A DNA stretch of 28,891 nucleotides, from NCBI GenBank assembly GCA_948437815.1, contig CAOJKG010000002.1, positions 1 to 28,891 of the forward strand, in the 5' to 3' direction. Of this stretch, positions 22,391-28,891 are shown piece after piece (positions within the stretch are counted from its first letter, which is position 1; the number at the start of each line of letters is the position of its first letter). Source of the stretch: an uncultured Mycoplasmatota bacterium. Its GTDB lineage: Bacteria > Bacillota_I > Bacilli_A > RF39 > UBA660. The notes under the pieces are model-generated. The model did not search any database. It was not told where the DNA came from and worked only from the letters and a program-made list of their open reading frames with translations. A program made the position numbers and the translations under genes.

Positions 22391-22489
22391 ATGAGTAAGA
22401 AAACACAAAAAGTATTTGCTTGGGGAATGTTACTTGTTATGTTAGCAAGTGTCGTAGCAGGAATACTCATGTATGCAATTAATAATTAG
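22391..22489 (+). CDS. Small single-pass membrane protein, 32 residues (DUF4044-like)
   Basis: Short gene with a clear ribosome site GGTGAT (22382-22387) 3 bases before the ATG. The product has a basic head (MSKKTQK) and one hydrophobic helix, VFAWGMLLVMLASVVAGILM, ending in YAINN; this resembles the short single-helix DUF4044-type proteins found in many Bacilli, whose function is unknown. It is divergent from the SpoIIM-like gene, their start codons being 82 bases apart. The coding frame is far less AT-only than the surrounding spacer, which supports a real gene. Confidence 0.7.
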   Translation: MSKKTQKVFAWGMLLVMLASVVAGILMYAINN

Positions 22490-22490
22490 A

Positions 22491-22578
22491 GTAGTTCTGA
22501 ATTAATAAGTAAACTAAATGTTTATTTCTATTTTTTTAAGGTTTAAGGAGTGTAGGTTATATCAGAACTACACTTTTT
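22491..22578 (+). terminator. Terminator with an alternative long-range fold after the small membrane gene
   Basis: Terminator AGTGTAG (22549-22555) / CTACACT (22568-22574), stem extended by A-T and G-T pairs, then T-rich. The right arm is also part of TCAGAACTAC (22562-22571), which pairs perfectly with GTAGTTCTGA (22491-22500) just after the stop codon. A third hairpin AAGTAAAC/GTTTATTT lies between (22507-22527). Confidence 0.7.
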
Positions 22579-22645
22579 ATTATACTATTATATTAAAAAA
22601 AGTCTAGAAAAAACGTTCGACAAATTCCGACACTTTTTTCATAGG

Positions 22646-23683
22646 CTATTTATTTAAACTATTATTTATTAATACATCAATTAGCTCTTTGTAACTGATA
22701 CCACTAGCAGCAAATAATTTGGGATACATACTAATTTCTGTAAAGCCAGGAATTGTATTTATTTCGTTTAGTATTATTTTATAGTCATTGGTTAAAAATA
22801 AATCACATCGGCTGTAAGTATGACAATCTAGTATTCTAAAAGCATTCATGGCTGTTTCTTGGATTTTTTTAGCTATTTTAGTATCTATCTTAGCAGGAAT
22901 AATTGTAGCGCTTTCACTATTAGTGTACTTAGATGTATAGCTATAAAATTCTTCAGCAGATAAAACTTCACCTAAGACAGAAGTAAACAGTTCACTATCT
23001 TTTTCTAATACACCACATTCTATTTCGCGACCTTTTATTTCACTTTCAATTAAAATACGATGATCAACTTTTAAAGCAATCTTGATGGCTTCATCTAAAC
23101 CTTCTACATTCTTTACTTTAGTTATTCCGAGAGATGAGCCACTATTAGCTGGTTTTATGAATAATGGAAAAGTTAATTTGCTAATAATTATCTCATATAA
23201 CTCTTTTTTGCTTATTATTTTATCTTTGCATACATATTCGTTGTTATAAACTGAAAAGTAAATGTAAGGGCTTGTTTTTATGTTATTTCTTTCTAAAATT
23301 TCTTTAGTTAAAATTTTATCCATAGTTATTAAACTGGATGCTGGTGCGTTACCAACATATGGAATGTTTAAAAAACTTAAAATACTGCTAAAAATACCAT
23401 CTTCTCCATTTTTGCCATGAATCATAATGAAAATTAAATCAAATTCTTTTAAGTATTCGAAAGGATTAGTTACTTTTTTTAATTCTTCTGGTAGCTTTCC
23501 GAATTGTAAAATGTCAATTTCATTTACTTCTTTTTCCCATATATAAAAGTTGTTTTTCTTGTCTAAATAAATGGGTATTATTTCATACTTTTCTTTATCT
23601 ATATTTTTGATAATTGAAGAGGCAGATACTACTGAAACTTCATGCTCGTTAGAAGATCCGCCGAATAATATTCCTATTTTCAT
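22646..23683 (-). CDS. ddl: D-alanine--D-alanine ligase
   Basis: ATP-grasp ligase that joins two D-alanines for the peptidoglycan stem. 345 residues. N-terminal FGGSSNEHEVS (7-17) with catalytic E13, HGKNGEDG (94-101), ATP-binding FIKPANSGSSLGITKV, EFYSYTSKYTNSESATIIPA with the Tyr of the omega loop that favours D-Ala over D-lactate as second substrate, and the metal-binding LNEINTIPGFTEIS near the end. By that loop it is a D-Ala-D-Ala rather than a VanA-type D-Ala-D-Lac ligase. AAAAGGAG lies upstream of the ATG. It follows murF on the same strand after 61 bases; the next pathway step is upstream, as in many Bacilli. Confidence 0.95.
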   Translation of the reverse strand: MKIGILFGGSSNEHEVSVVSASSIIKNIDKEKYEIIPIYLDKKNNFYIWEKEVNEIDILQFGKLPEELKKVTNPFEYLKEFDLIFIMIHGKNGEDGIFSSILSFLNIPYVGNAPASSLITMDKILTKEILERNNIKTSPYIYFSVYNNEYVCKDKIISKKELYEIIISKLTFPLFIKPANSGSSLGITKVKNVEGLDEAIKIALKVDHRILIESEIKGREIECGVLEKDSELFTSVLGEVLSAEEFYSYTSKYTNSESATIIPAKIDTKIAKKIQETAMNAFRILDCHTYSRCDLFLTNDYKIILNEINTIPGFTEISMYPKLFAASGISYKELIDVLINNSLNK

Positions 23684-23744
23684 TTTATTTCTCCTTTTCT
23701 AGTAATAATTTTATGGTTATTTTTGTTATTTATAACTGCTTAGA

Positions 23745-25109
23745 TTATTTTATATTTTCAACTATTTCTTTAAATTTCATACTGTTGCTTGCTTTTATTA
23801 GATAATTATCATCTTTTTCTTTTATTTTATTTATTAATAGAATAGCTTGATTTTTGCTATCAAAATTGTAGGAATTTTCTTTTTTGAAGCCTAATTTTAT
23901 AGCTTCTTCATTAATAAAACTGGATAATTCACCGACTGTAATTAATATATCAATATTATTTTTAACTATTAATTTGCCTATATCACGATGAATACTTTCA
24001 CCATAATCTCCTAGCTCTTTAATGTCTCCTAAAACAGCTATTTTGCGACCTTTAAATGTACTTAACACCTCTAAGGCATAATAAACAGAATCATAACTGG
24101 CATTGTATGTGTCATTTATAATGGTTATATTTTCGCTATTTATTAATTCCATTCTGTCACTTTCTAATGGTATGTTTTTTAACTTTTCAATTATATCTTC
24201 TACATTGACTCCAAAATGCCTTCCAATTGCATAGGCAATAATTGAATTATAAACAAAATGTTTTCCTATGACATTTATATCAATTTGATTATTCTCAATT
24301 GTAAAATGACTTCCACTTTTGTTATACGTTAGATTTTTAGCCTCAAAATTACTTTTGTTTTCAATTCCGTAAGTGTTTATAGATATACTATGTTTATTTT
24401 TATTCCATTCATTTAATAAGTCATTATCATTATTTATAAATAACTTATCTTTTAGTCCATCTAATATTTCTAATTTAGCTTTTAAAATATTTTCTCTACT
24501 TCCTAAATTACCTATATGAGCTGTACCAACATTTATTATTACACCTATGTCAGGTTTTAAAAAGCTAGATAGTTGGCTGATTTCTCCTGGTTGATTCATT
24601 CCTAGCTCTATAACTGCTATTTCTTCATCTTTAACTCTAAGTAAAGTTAAAGCCAGCCCTATTAATGTGTTTAAATTACCATTAGTTTTTAATACTTTAT
24701 ACTTAGCTGATAAAACATCTGCGACAATGTTTTTTGTGCTAGTTTTACCTACACTTCCTGTTATAGCAATAATCGGAATTTTTAATTTGTCGCGTATTGG
24801 CTTGGATAATTCAACTAAAAAATTTTCAACATCTTCTATAATTAAAAGGTTTCGATCGTTATATGTTTTTTTTATCTCTTCTGGTATTGATATATCCTTA
24901 GATAAAATACAAGTCTTAGCTCCTTTTTTTAAAGCTTCTTCATAATAATCATTACCGTCAAAATTATCTCCTTTAATTCCAATAAATACATCTCCCTCTT
25001 TGACTGTTCTTGAATCTTTACTAAAATAATTAAAATCGACAATATCGTCTTGATTGCCAAATATTAAACTAGCGTTATTGATTCCTATCATATCTTTTAT
25101 TTTTAACAT
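23745..25109 (-). CDS. murF: UDP-MurNAc-tripeptide--D-Ala-D-Ala ligase
   Basis: Last cytoplasmic ligase of peptidoglycan precursor synthesis; uses the dipeptide made by Ddl next door. 454 residues from the ATG at 25109, preferred because AAAGGA (25119-25124) lies 9 bases upstream; the ATG at 25118 abuts that site. N-terminal MurF domain with DSRTVKEGDVFIGIKG (32-47), P-loop TGSVGKTSTK (117-126), NGNLNTLIG, ELGMNQPGEI, NVGTAHIGNLGSRENILKAK with the carbamylated-Lys region, and the C-terminal NDTYNASYDSV and AVLGDIKELG motifs. All central-domain residues look intact. Confidence 0.95.
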   Translation of the reverse strand: MLKIKDMIGINNASLIFGNQDDIVDFNYFSKDSRTVKEGDVFIGIKGDNFDGNDYYEEALKKGAKTCILSKDISIPEEIKKTYNDRNLLIIEDVENFLVELSKPIRDKLKIPIIAITGSVGKTSTKNIVADVLSAKYKVLKTNGNLNTLIGLALTLLRVKDEEIAVIELGMNQPGEISQLSSFLKPDIGVIINVGTAHIGNLGSRENILKAKLEILDGLKDKLFINNDNDLLNEWNKNKHSISINTYGIENKSNFEAKNLTYNKSGSHFTIENNQIDINVIGKHFVYNSIIAYAIGRHFGVNVEDIIEKLKNIPLESDRMELINSENITIINDTYNASYDSVYYALEVLSTFKGRKIAVLGDIKELGDYGESIHRDIGKLIVKNNIDILITVGELSSFINEEAIKLGFKKENSYNFDSKNQAILLINKIKEKDDNYLIKASNSMKFKEIVENIK

Positions 25110-25129
25110 ATTAATCATTCCTTTATTAA

Positions 25130-25135
25130 ATTATA
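25130..25135 (-). promoter_or_regulatory. -10 box of murF-ddl
   Basis: Minus strand TATAAT, 5 bases before AAAGGA; no good -35 found. Confidence 0.4.
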
Positions 25136-25189
25136 TCATTTAATTTAATTTGTATATATTAAAATAATGATTTTAGGCATTTATTAGAC

Positions 25190-25220
25190 AAAAAAAGAAG
25201 ACAATTAATTGTTTATCTTC
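25190..25220 (-). terminator. Second terminator downstream of lon
   Basis: Minus strand GAAGA ... TCTTC enclosing CAATTAATTG, followed by seven T. It also shields murF from lon read-through. Confidence 0.7.
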
Positions 25221-25280
25221 ATAATCTCAAAAAATAAATTTATGTGTTAATTGTTAAGTTAATTAAGACATTATAATGGG

Positions 25281-25307
25281 AAAAAGAGTTTTTATTGAAC
25301 TTCTTTT
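25281..25307 (-). terminator. First terminator of lon
   Basis: Minus strand AAAAGAAGTT pairs with AACTCTTTTT around CAATAAA with one bulged A, directly after the lon stop; the right arm supplies a T run. Confidence 0.65.
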
Positions 25308-25308
25308 A

Positions 25309-27606
25309 TTAAAATAATTCATCATATATTTCTATAAAATTCTTTATTAGTTTTATTTCTAATTTTTCTTTTATCTCTTCTGGTATTTCTTCTAAATCCA
25401 ATTCGTTTGCTAGAGGCATATATATTGTTTTTATATTATTTTTATAAGCTCCTATTATTTTTTCTTTAATGCCACCTACTTTTAATACTTCACCATTTAA
25501 AGATATTTCGCCTGTAAAAGCTATATTATTTGATATCTTTTTGCCTGTTATAAGACTTAAAATGCTAGTTATAATAGCGATGCCTGAACTTGGACCATCT
25601 TTTTTAATGGCTCCTTCTAAAAAGTGAATGTGTAAATCTTTAATATTAAAGAAGAAGTCATCTATTTTGAATTTCTTTAAATTTGATTTAATATAGCTTA
25701 ATGCAACTTTTGTAGATTCTTCCATGGTTTTGCCTAACATTCCTGTTATAGTAAAATTACCTTTACCTTCAAATATGCAAGTTTCAATTGGCATTACAAC
25801 TCCACCAAAAGGTGTAACCCCAAGACCATTAACTCTGCCTATATATTCATGCTTTTTGTTTTCTAATTTTAAATGTTTGGGAATTCCTAAATAATCTTTG
25901 AGTCTTACTTTACTTATTTTGGTACGGTCGTTGATGCGACCTAATACTACTAATTTACGTATAACCTTTTCTAGAGCACGATATAGTTCTCTTACACCAG
26001 CTTCTTTTGTATATGCTTCAATTAAGAAAGCTAACATATCATCGCTCATGGTAATTATTTTGGTATCTATTTTGTTTTCTTCTAATATTTTAGGTATTAA
26101 ATAGCGGTTAGCTATGTCAATTTTCTCAATATCTGTATAACTAGATAATTCAATGATTTCTAACCTATCTTTTAAAGCAGATGGTATACCATCAATGCTG
26201 TTGGCTGTTAAAATAAAGAATACTCTTGATAAATCGAATGGTTCCTCTATATAATTGTCAATAAATTCATTATTTTGCTCTTTATCTAATATGTCGAGTA
26301 AAACTCCAGTTGGATCATCTTTATGGTTAATAGTTATTTTGTCTATTTCGTCAATTAAAAATACTGGATTCTTACTTTCGCACTTTCTTAAACCTTGAAT
26401 TATTTTACCTGGAATCGATCCCATATAAGTTCTTCTGTGTCCTATTAGTTCTGAAGAATCATTTAATCCTCCAACACTTATTTTGTAAAATTTTCTATTT
26501 AAAGCACTAGCTATGCTTTTAGCAATACTAGTCTTCCCAACACCTGGTGGGCCAACTAAACATATGATAGGACTTTTGATATCATTATTATTATTTTTTA
26601 AGGCTACATATTCTAAAATTCGATCTTTAACATCGTGTAAACCATAATGATTTTTTTCTAATTTTTCTTTGATATCTTCAATATTGTTATTTTCAAAACT
26701 ACTTTTATTCCATGGTAGATTTAATATCCAATCTAAATAGTTTTTTATCATAGCATTTTCAGGAGATATATCACTTGTGTAACTAAGTTTTTTTATCTCA
26801 TTTAATACTTTATTGTGACTGCTTTTATTTAAGCTTAATTTATCAAGTTTATTAATATATTCATTTTCACTATTACTACTATCTAAGCCTAATTCTTTTT
26901 CGATAATGCGTACTTTTTCTTTTAAAATAAATTCTTTTTGGTTTTTTTCTAAACTTTCTGCTAGCTCTGTTTCTATTTCTTCCTCTAATTTTAATACTTC
27001 TAATTCTACTTTTATATCTTTTAATAAACTCTTAGCTCGATATAAAGCATTTATTTCTTCAATGTATTCTAACTTCTTATTAAATGATATGGGTAAGAAG
27101 GCGCATATACTATCAGTCAATCTTTCTAAATTATCAATAGTTTTAATGTGATTTATGATGCTATTAGATATATGGCTTGATGCAGATACATATTCTGTTA
27201 CTAATTCTACTAATTTTTTAATATTTGCTTTTTTTTCAACTTCATCAAATTCAGGTAAATCAATTTTTGTTACATTGGCTTCTAATATATCATTATTGTT
27301 TATATTGTTAGAAAACTCTAGAATTCTTACTCGTTCTAATCCTTTGATCGTCACTCTAACATTTCCATTTGGTAACTCTATTCTGCTTTTTATTTTGCCT
27401 ATTACTCCAACTTCGGGTAAATCGCTAACTTCGGGTGTTTCTTCGACAAGATTTTTAGGTGTGATTACAAGTAAATGACGATTGTATTCAGTGTTAGCAA
27501 GCATTGTTACGCTTTTACTTAATTCGTTATTTAATTCAATTTTTACTTCTTGGCTAGGAAGTAAGATTAGTCCTTTTAAGATCATTGTGGGAAATTTTTG
27601 TTGCAT
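25309..27606 (-). CDS. lon: ATP-dependent protease Lon (LonA type)
   Basis: Cytoplasmic AAA+ serine protease for damaged and regulatory proteins. 765 residues. The N-terminal LON substrate-binding domain (about 1-195) begins FPTMILKGLILLPSQE; a helical linker follows. AAA+ module: Walker A GPPGVGKT (352-359), Walker B PVFLIDEIDKI (414-424), sensor PSALKDRLEII. Protease domain: KKDGPSSGIA with catalytic S673 and GGIKEK with K714, plus GEISLNGEVLKVGG. No membrane segments, so LonA and not LonB. The start has a strong GGAGGTAAG upstream. Unlike most genes here it has a leader of about 125 bases from its predicted promoter. Confidence 0.97.
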   Translation of the reverse strand: MQQKFPTMILKGLILLPSQEVKIELNNELSKSVTMLANTEYNRHLLVITPKNLVEETPEVSDLPEVGVIGKIKSRIELPNGNVRVTIKGLERVRILEFSNNINNNDILEANVTKIDLPEFDEVEKKANIKKLVELVTEYVSASSHISNSIINHIKTIDNLERLTDSICAFLPISFNKKLEYIEEINALYRAKSLLKDIKVELEVLKLEEEIETELAESLEKNQKEFILKEKVRIIEKELGLDSSNSENEYINKLDKLSLNKSSHNKVLNEIKKLSYTSDISPENAMIKNYLDWILNLPWNKSSFENNNIEDIKEKLEKNHYGLHDVKDRILEYVALKNNNNDIKSPIICLVGPPGVGKTSIAKSIASALNRKFYKISVGGLNDSSELIGHRRTYMGSIPGKIIQGLRKCESKNPVFLIDEIDKITINHKDDPTGVLLDILDKEQNNEFIDNYIEEPFDLSRVFFILTANSIDGIPSALKDRLEIIELSSYTDIEKIDIANRYLIPKILEENKIDTKIITMSDDMLAFLIEAYTKEAGVRELYRALEKVIRKLVVLGRINDRTKISKVRLKDYLGIPKHLKLENKKHEYIGRVNGLGVTPFGGVVMPIETCIFEGKGNFTITGMLGKTMEESTKVALSYIKSNLKKFKIDDFFFNIKDLHIHFLEGAIKKDGPSSGIAIITSILSLITGKKISNNIAFTGEISLNGEVLKVGGIKEKIIGAYKNNIKTIYMPLANELDLEEIPEEIKEKLEIKLIKNFIEIYDELF

Positions 27607-27739
27607 TTTACTTACCTCCTATTTTTTAATTATTTTTTACTTTTTATTCTTTTGGAATTTTCTTACATCATAAATGAAGTTAGTTTCGATAATATCATTA
27701 CTACTTTTTATAATTTCTCTTTTCCTGACATTGCATTTT

Positions 27740-27768
27740 ATTATATAGATAAAAATTTCATTTGTCTA
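27740..27768 (-). promoter_or_regulatory. Promoter of lon
   Basis: Minus strand TAGACA (27763-27768), 17-base spacer, perfect TATAAT (27740-27745). Upstream of and into the -35 lies an imperfect direct repeat TGTCAAAT / AGACAAAT, loosely like CtsR heptads. Confidence 0.7.
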
Positions 27769-27816
27769 CCTAATTTGACAATTTTTTTAAACTTTTTAAC
27801 TGCCAAATTTTTACTG

Positions 27817-28842
27817 TTATTTTTTAGTCTTTTTTTCTTTGAAAGCTCTTGTAAATTTGGGCCAAATACCAACTTTATTGTGAGTATGTTCTGGTAGTTG
27901 ATATATGTCATGCCCTGGATATTCATTTCCTTCAACTAATACTGGTCCTTTATTGCTAAAACAAACGTCCCAACCAATGTAGCGCATTTCAGGTATTTTA
28001 AAACTGGCTTTCTTTACTAAATCTAGGGCTTCTTTCCAATTTGGAAATTCAAAACCTTTTATCTTATAATTAGTCGCAGGATGACATTCGTATAAATTTT
28101 TATTTTTATCAATTGCTTTGTCTATTACAATTCCTTTTTCTTCGTCAACTGGAGCTACCATACCACCACTATTAAAATTATCTACATACTTGCCATTTCC
28201 AATTCTAAAATAAGCACATATAACATGAGGGGTATTATTGTCATCTAAAATAGTAACAATTCGCACTGTATTAATTGATCCATCATATATTTTGTTTACT
28301 TCCTTGCATTGAACTATTAACTCTTCTAATTCATAGTTCATACCATCACTCGTTAAATAATCTATTATTTCATCTAAGTTATTATAATCGTCAGCATTTA
28401 TTTTTTCGATCCCTTTACCACATGTGCCAGAAACAGGCTTGGCCATAAATACTTTGTGTTTTTTTATAAAGTTTTTTAATTCTTCTTTTGATGAAGAATT
28501 TACTTCAATAAAGTCTCTTTTGACAAATTCTTCAAAAGTTTTGTTGAATTCGACTTTGTTGCGAAATATATGATTATATTCTTGGTTATTATATTTCTTT
28601 ACTAAATCATTATTTCTACCTCTTGTTATGTAAGTATCCCTTTCTTCGTCGCTTAAATTATACATTTCAAATAAATCATAATCGGAATAACCTGCACCAT
28701 ATTTAACAGCACATTTGCGTATATCATTAAAAATATATATTCTTTTTTTACCTGTTTTTTTATGAATAGAATTAATCTTTTTAATCATATTTCCATAGTC
28801 CATTTTACTAATTCTTTTAATTAAATATCTTATATTTGGCAT
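27817..28842 (-). CDS. Sugar-transfer-associated ATP-grasp protein
   Basis: 341 residues. The ATP-grasp fold is seen from FMAKPVSGTCGKGIEKI (132-148, nucleotide-binding Lys and Gly-rich loop) through SINTVRIVTIL (189-199), YFRIGNGKYVDNFNSGGMVAPVD (211-233), MRYIGWDVCF (286-295) and the metal-ligand segment GPVLVEGNEYPG (299-310). This order and the DNFNSGG and IGWDV blocks match the ATPgrasp_ST (sugar-transfer-associated) family, whose members usually lie in surface-polysaccharide clusters and form an amide or ester bond with an unknown substrate. None of its usual partners is visible here, but the window ends 49 bases upstream of its start. No signal peptide; presumably cytoplasmic. The ribosome site is weak (AAGAGTTGAT). 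Confidence 0.8.
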   Translation of the reverse strand: MPNIRYLIKRISKMDYGNMIKKINSIHKKTGKKRIYIFNDIRKCAVKYGAGYSDYDLFEMYNLSDEERDTYITRGRNNDLVKKYNNQEYNHIFRNKVEFNKTFEEFVKRDFIEVNSSSKEELKNFIKKHKVFMAKPVSGTCGKGIEKINADDYNNLDEIIDYLTSDGMNYELEELIVQCKEVNKIYDGSINTVRIVTILDDNNTPHVICAYFRIGNGKYVDNFNSGGMVAPVDEEKGIVIDKAIDKNKNLYECHPATNYKIKGFEFPNWKEALDLVKKASFKIPEMRYIGWDVCFSNKGPVLVEGNEYPGHDIYQLPEHTHNKVGIWPKFTRAFKEKKTKK

Positions 28843-28863
28843 ATTATCAACTCTTTCTTATTT

Positions 28864-28869
28864 ATTATA
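28864..28869 (-). promoter_or_regulatory. -10 box of the ATP-grasp gene
   Basis: Minus strand TATAAT, 21 bases before the ATG; the -35 region lies at the window edge. Confidence 0.4.
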
Positions 28870-28891
28870 TCAAAAAATATATAAAACAAAA

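Noticed and set aside
22309..22470. N-terminal extension of the SpoIIM-like protein
   Set aside because: It is the antisense of the 32-residue gene and its promoter, and includes the -10 and ribosome site of the SpoIIM-like gene.
22600..22640. LexA-like box (GTTCGACAAATTCCGACAC) after ddl
   Set aside because: It does not match the CGAAC-N4-GTTCG dyad and lies behind a gene end, not at a promoter; more likely a weak terminator of ddl.
27775..27780. TTGACA on the plus strand as a -35 box
   Set aside because: No -10 box at 16-18 bases downstream and no plus-strand gene follows.
27482..27897. Plus-strand frames of 60-100 codons around and upstream of the lon start
   Set aside because: Phe/Leu/Ile-rich products of AT-rich antisense or spacer sequence, no ribosome site, overlapping the lon promoter and the ATP-grasp gene; judged spurious.
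1..28891. CRISPR arrays, insertion sequences, prophage genes, tRNA or rRNA genes
   Set aside because: Looked for direct-repeat arrays, transposase motifs, phage structural genes and cloverleaf or CCA-ended sequences in the spacers; none seen by eye. A tRNAscan or repeat search would be decisive.

Overview
The window looks like chromosomal DNA of a low-GC, AT-rich Gram-positive of the Bacilli/Mollicutes-related branch (an RF39-, Erysipelotrichales- or Acholeplasmatales-like bacterium; this placement is inference). It is a walled cell: MurF, D-Ala-D-Ala ligase and an FtsW/SpoVE-type SEDS polymerase are all present. It uses the standard bacterial code: more than twenty long genes are open with TGG for Trp and no internal TGA. 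Codons and spacers are strongly AT-biased throughout, and I see no transposon, prophage, rRNA, tRNA or CRISPR.

Layout. (1) 1-4664, plus strand: the 3' end of asnS, a WG-repeat-like protein of unknown role, then gatC-gatA-gatB, packed head to tail and closed by a terminator. (2) 4672-7151: a membrane-tethered HNH nuclease-like protein, a SEDS glycosyltransferase, and a TagD-like cytidylyltransferase convergent to it. (3) 7228-11144: two adjacent dCTP-deaminase-family genes with three Dcd-like domains in total, then ackA overlapping a DHH/DHHA1 phosphoesterase. (4) 11231-14185: a stand-alone HerA-type ATPase, a well-supported 6S RNA gene, and tcdA. (5) 14186-16353, minus strand: rarA overlapping gpsA. 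(6) 16394-18331: a Xer-type recombinase, a tiny Asn/Ser/Arg-rich protein on the opposite strand, and a ZIP metal transporter. (7) 18332-18783: a 450-base non-coding stretch with an unusual four-arm inverted-repeat cluster. (8) 18784-20435, minus: an operon of an HTH regulator and a Cys-rich membrane-anchored protein, with a strong promoter overlapped by a candidate operator. (9) 20458-25135: mnmA, a SpoIIM-like membrane protein, a divergent 32-residue membrane peptide, then murF-ddl. (10) 25190-28869, minus: lon and a sugar-transfer-type ATP-grasp protein.

Most genes are housekeeping: Gln-tRNA amidation (GatCAB), tRNA modification (MnmA, TcdA), peptidoglycan precursors (MurF, Ddl) and their polymerisation (FtsW-like), phospholipid or teichoic-type glycerol phosphate supply (GpsA, TagD-like), replication-fork maintenance and recombination (RarA, Xer, HerA), proteolysis (Lon) and acetate metabolism (AckA).

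The parts that stand out are the three Dcd-like domains, whose conserved active-site residues appear to be divided between two proteins; the four-arm repeat at 18.6 kb; the regulator/Cys-rich membrane pair; the membrane-tethered HNH protein; and a recurring promoter layout in which transcription is predicted to begin almost at the ribosome binding site.
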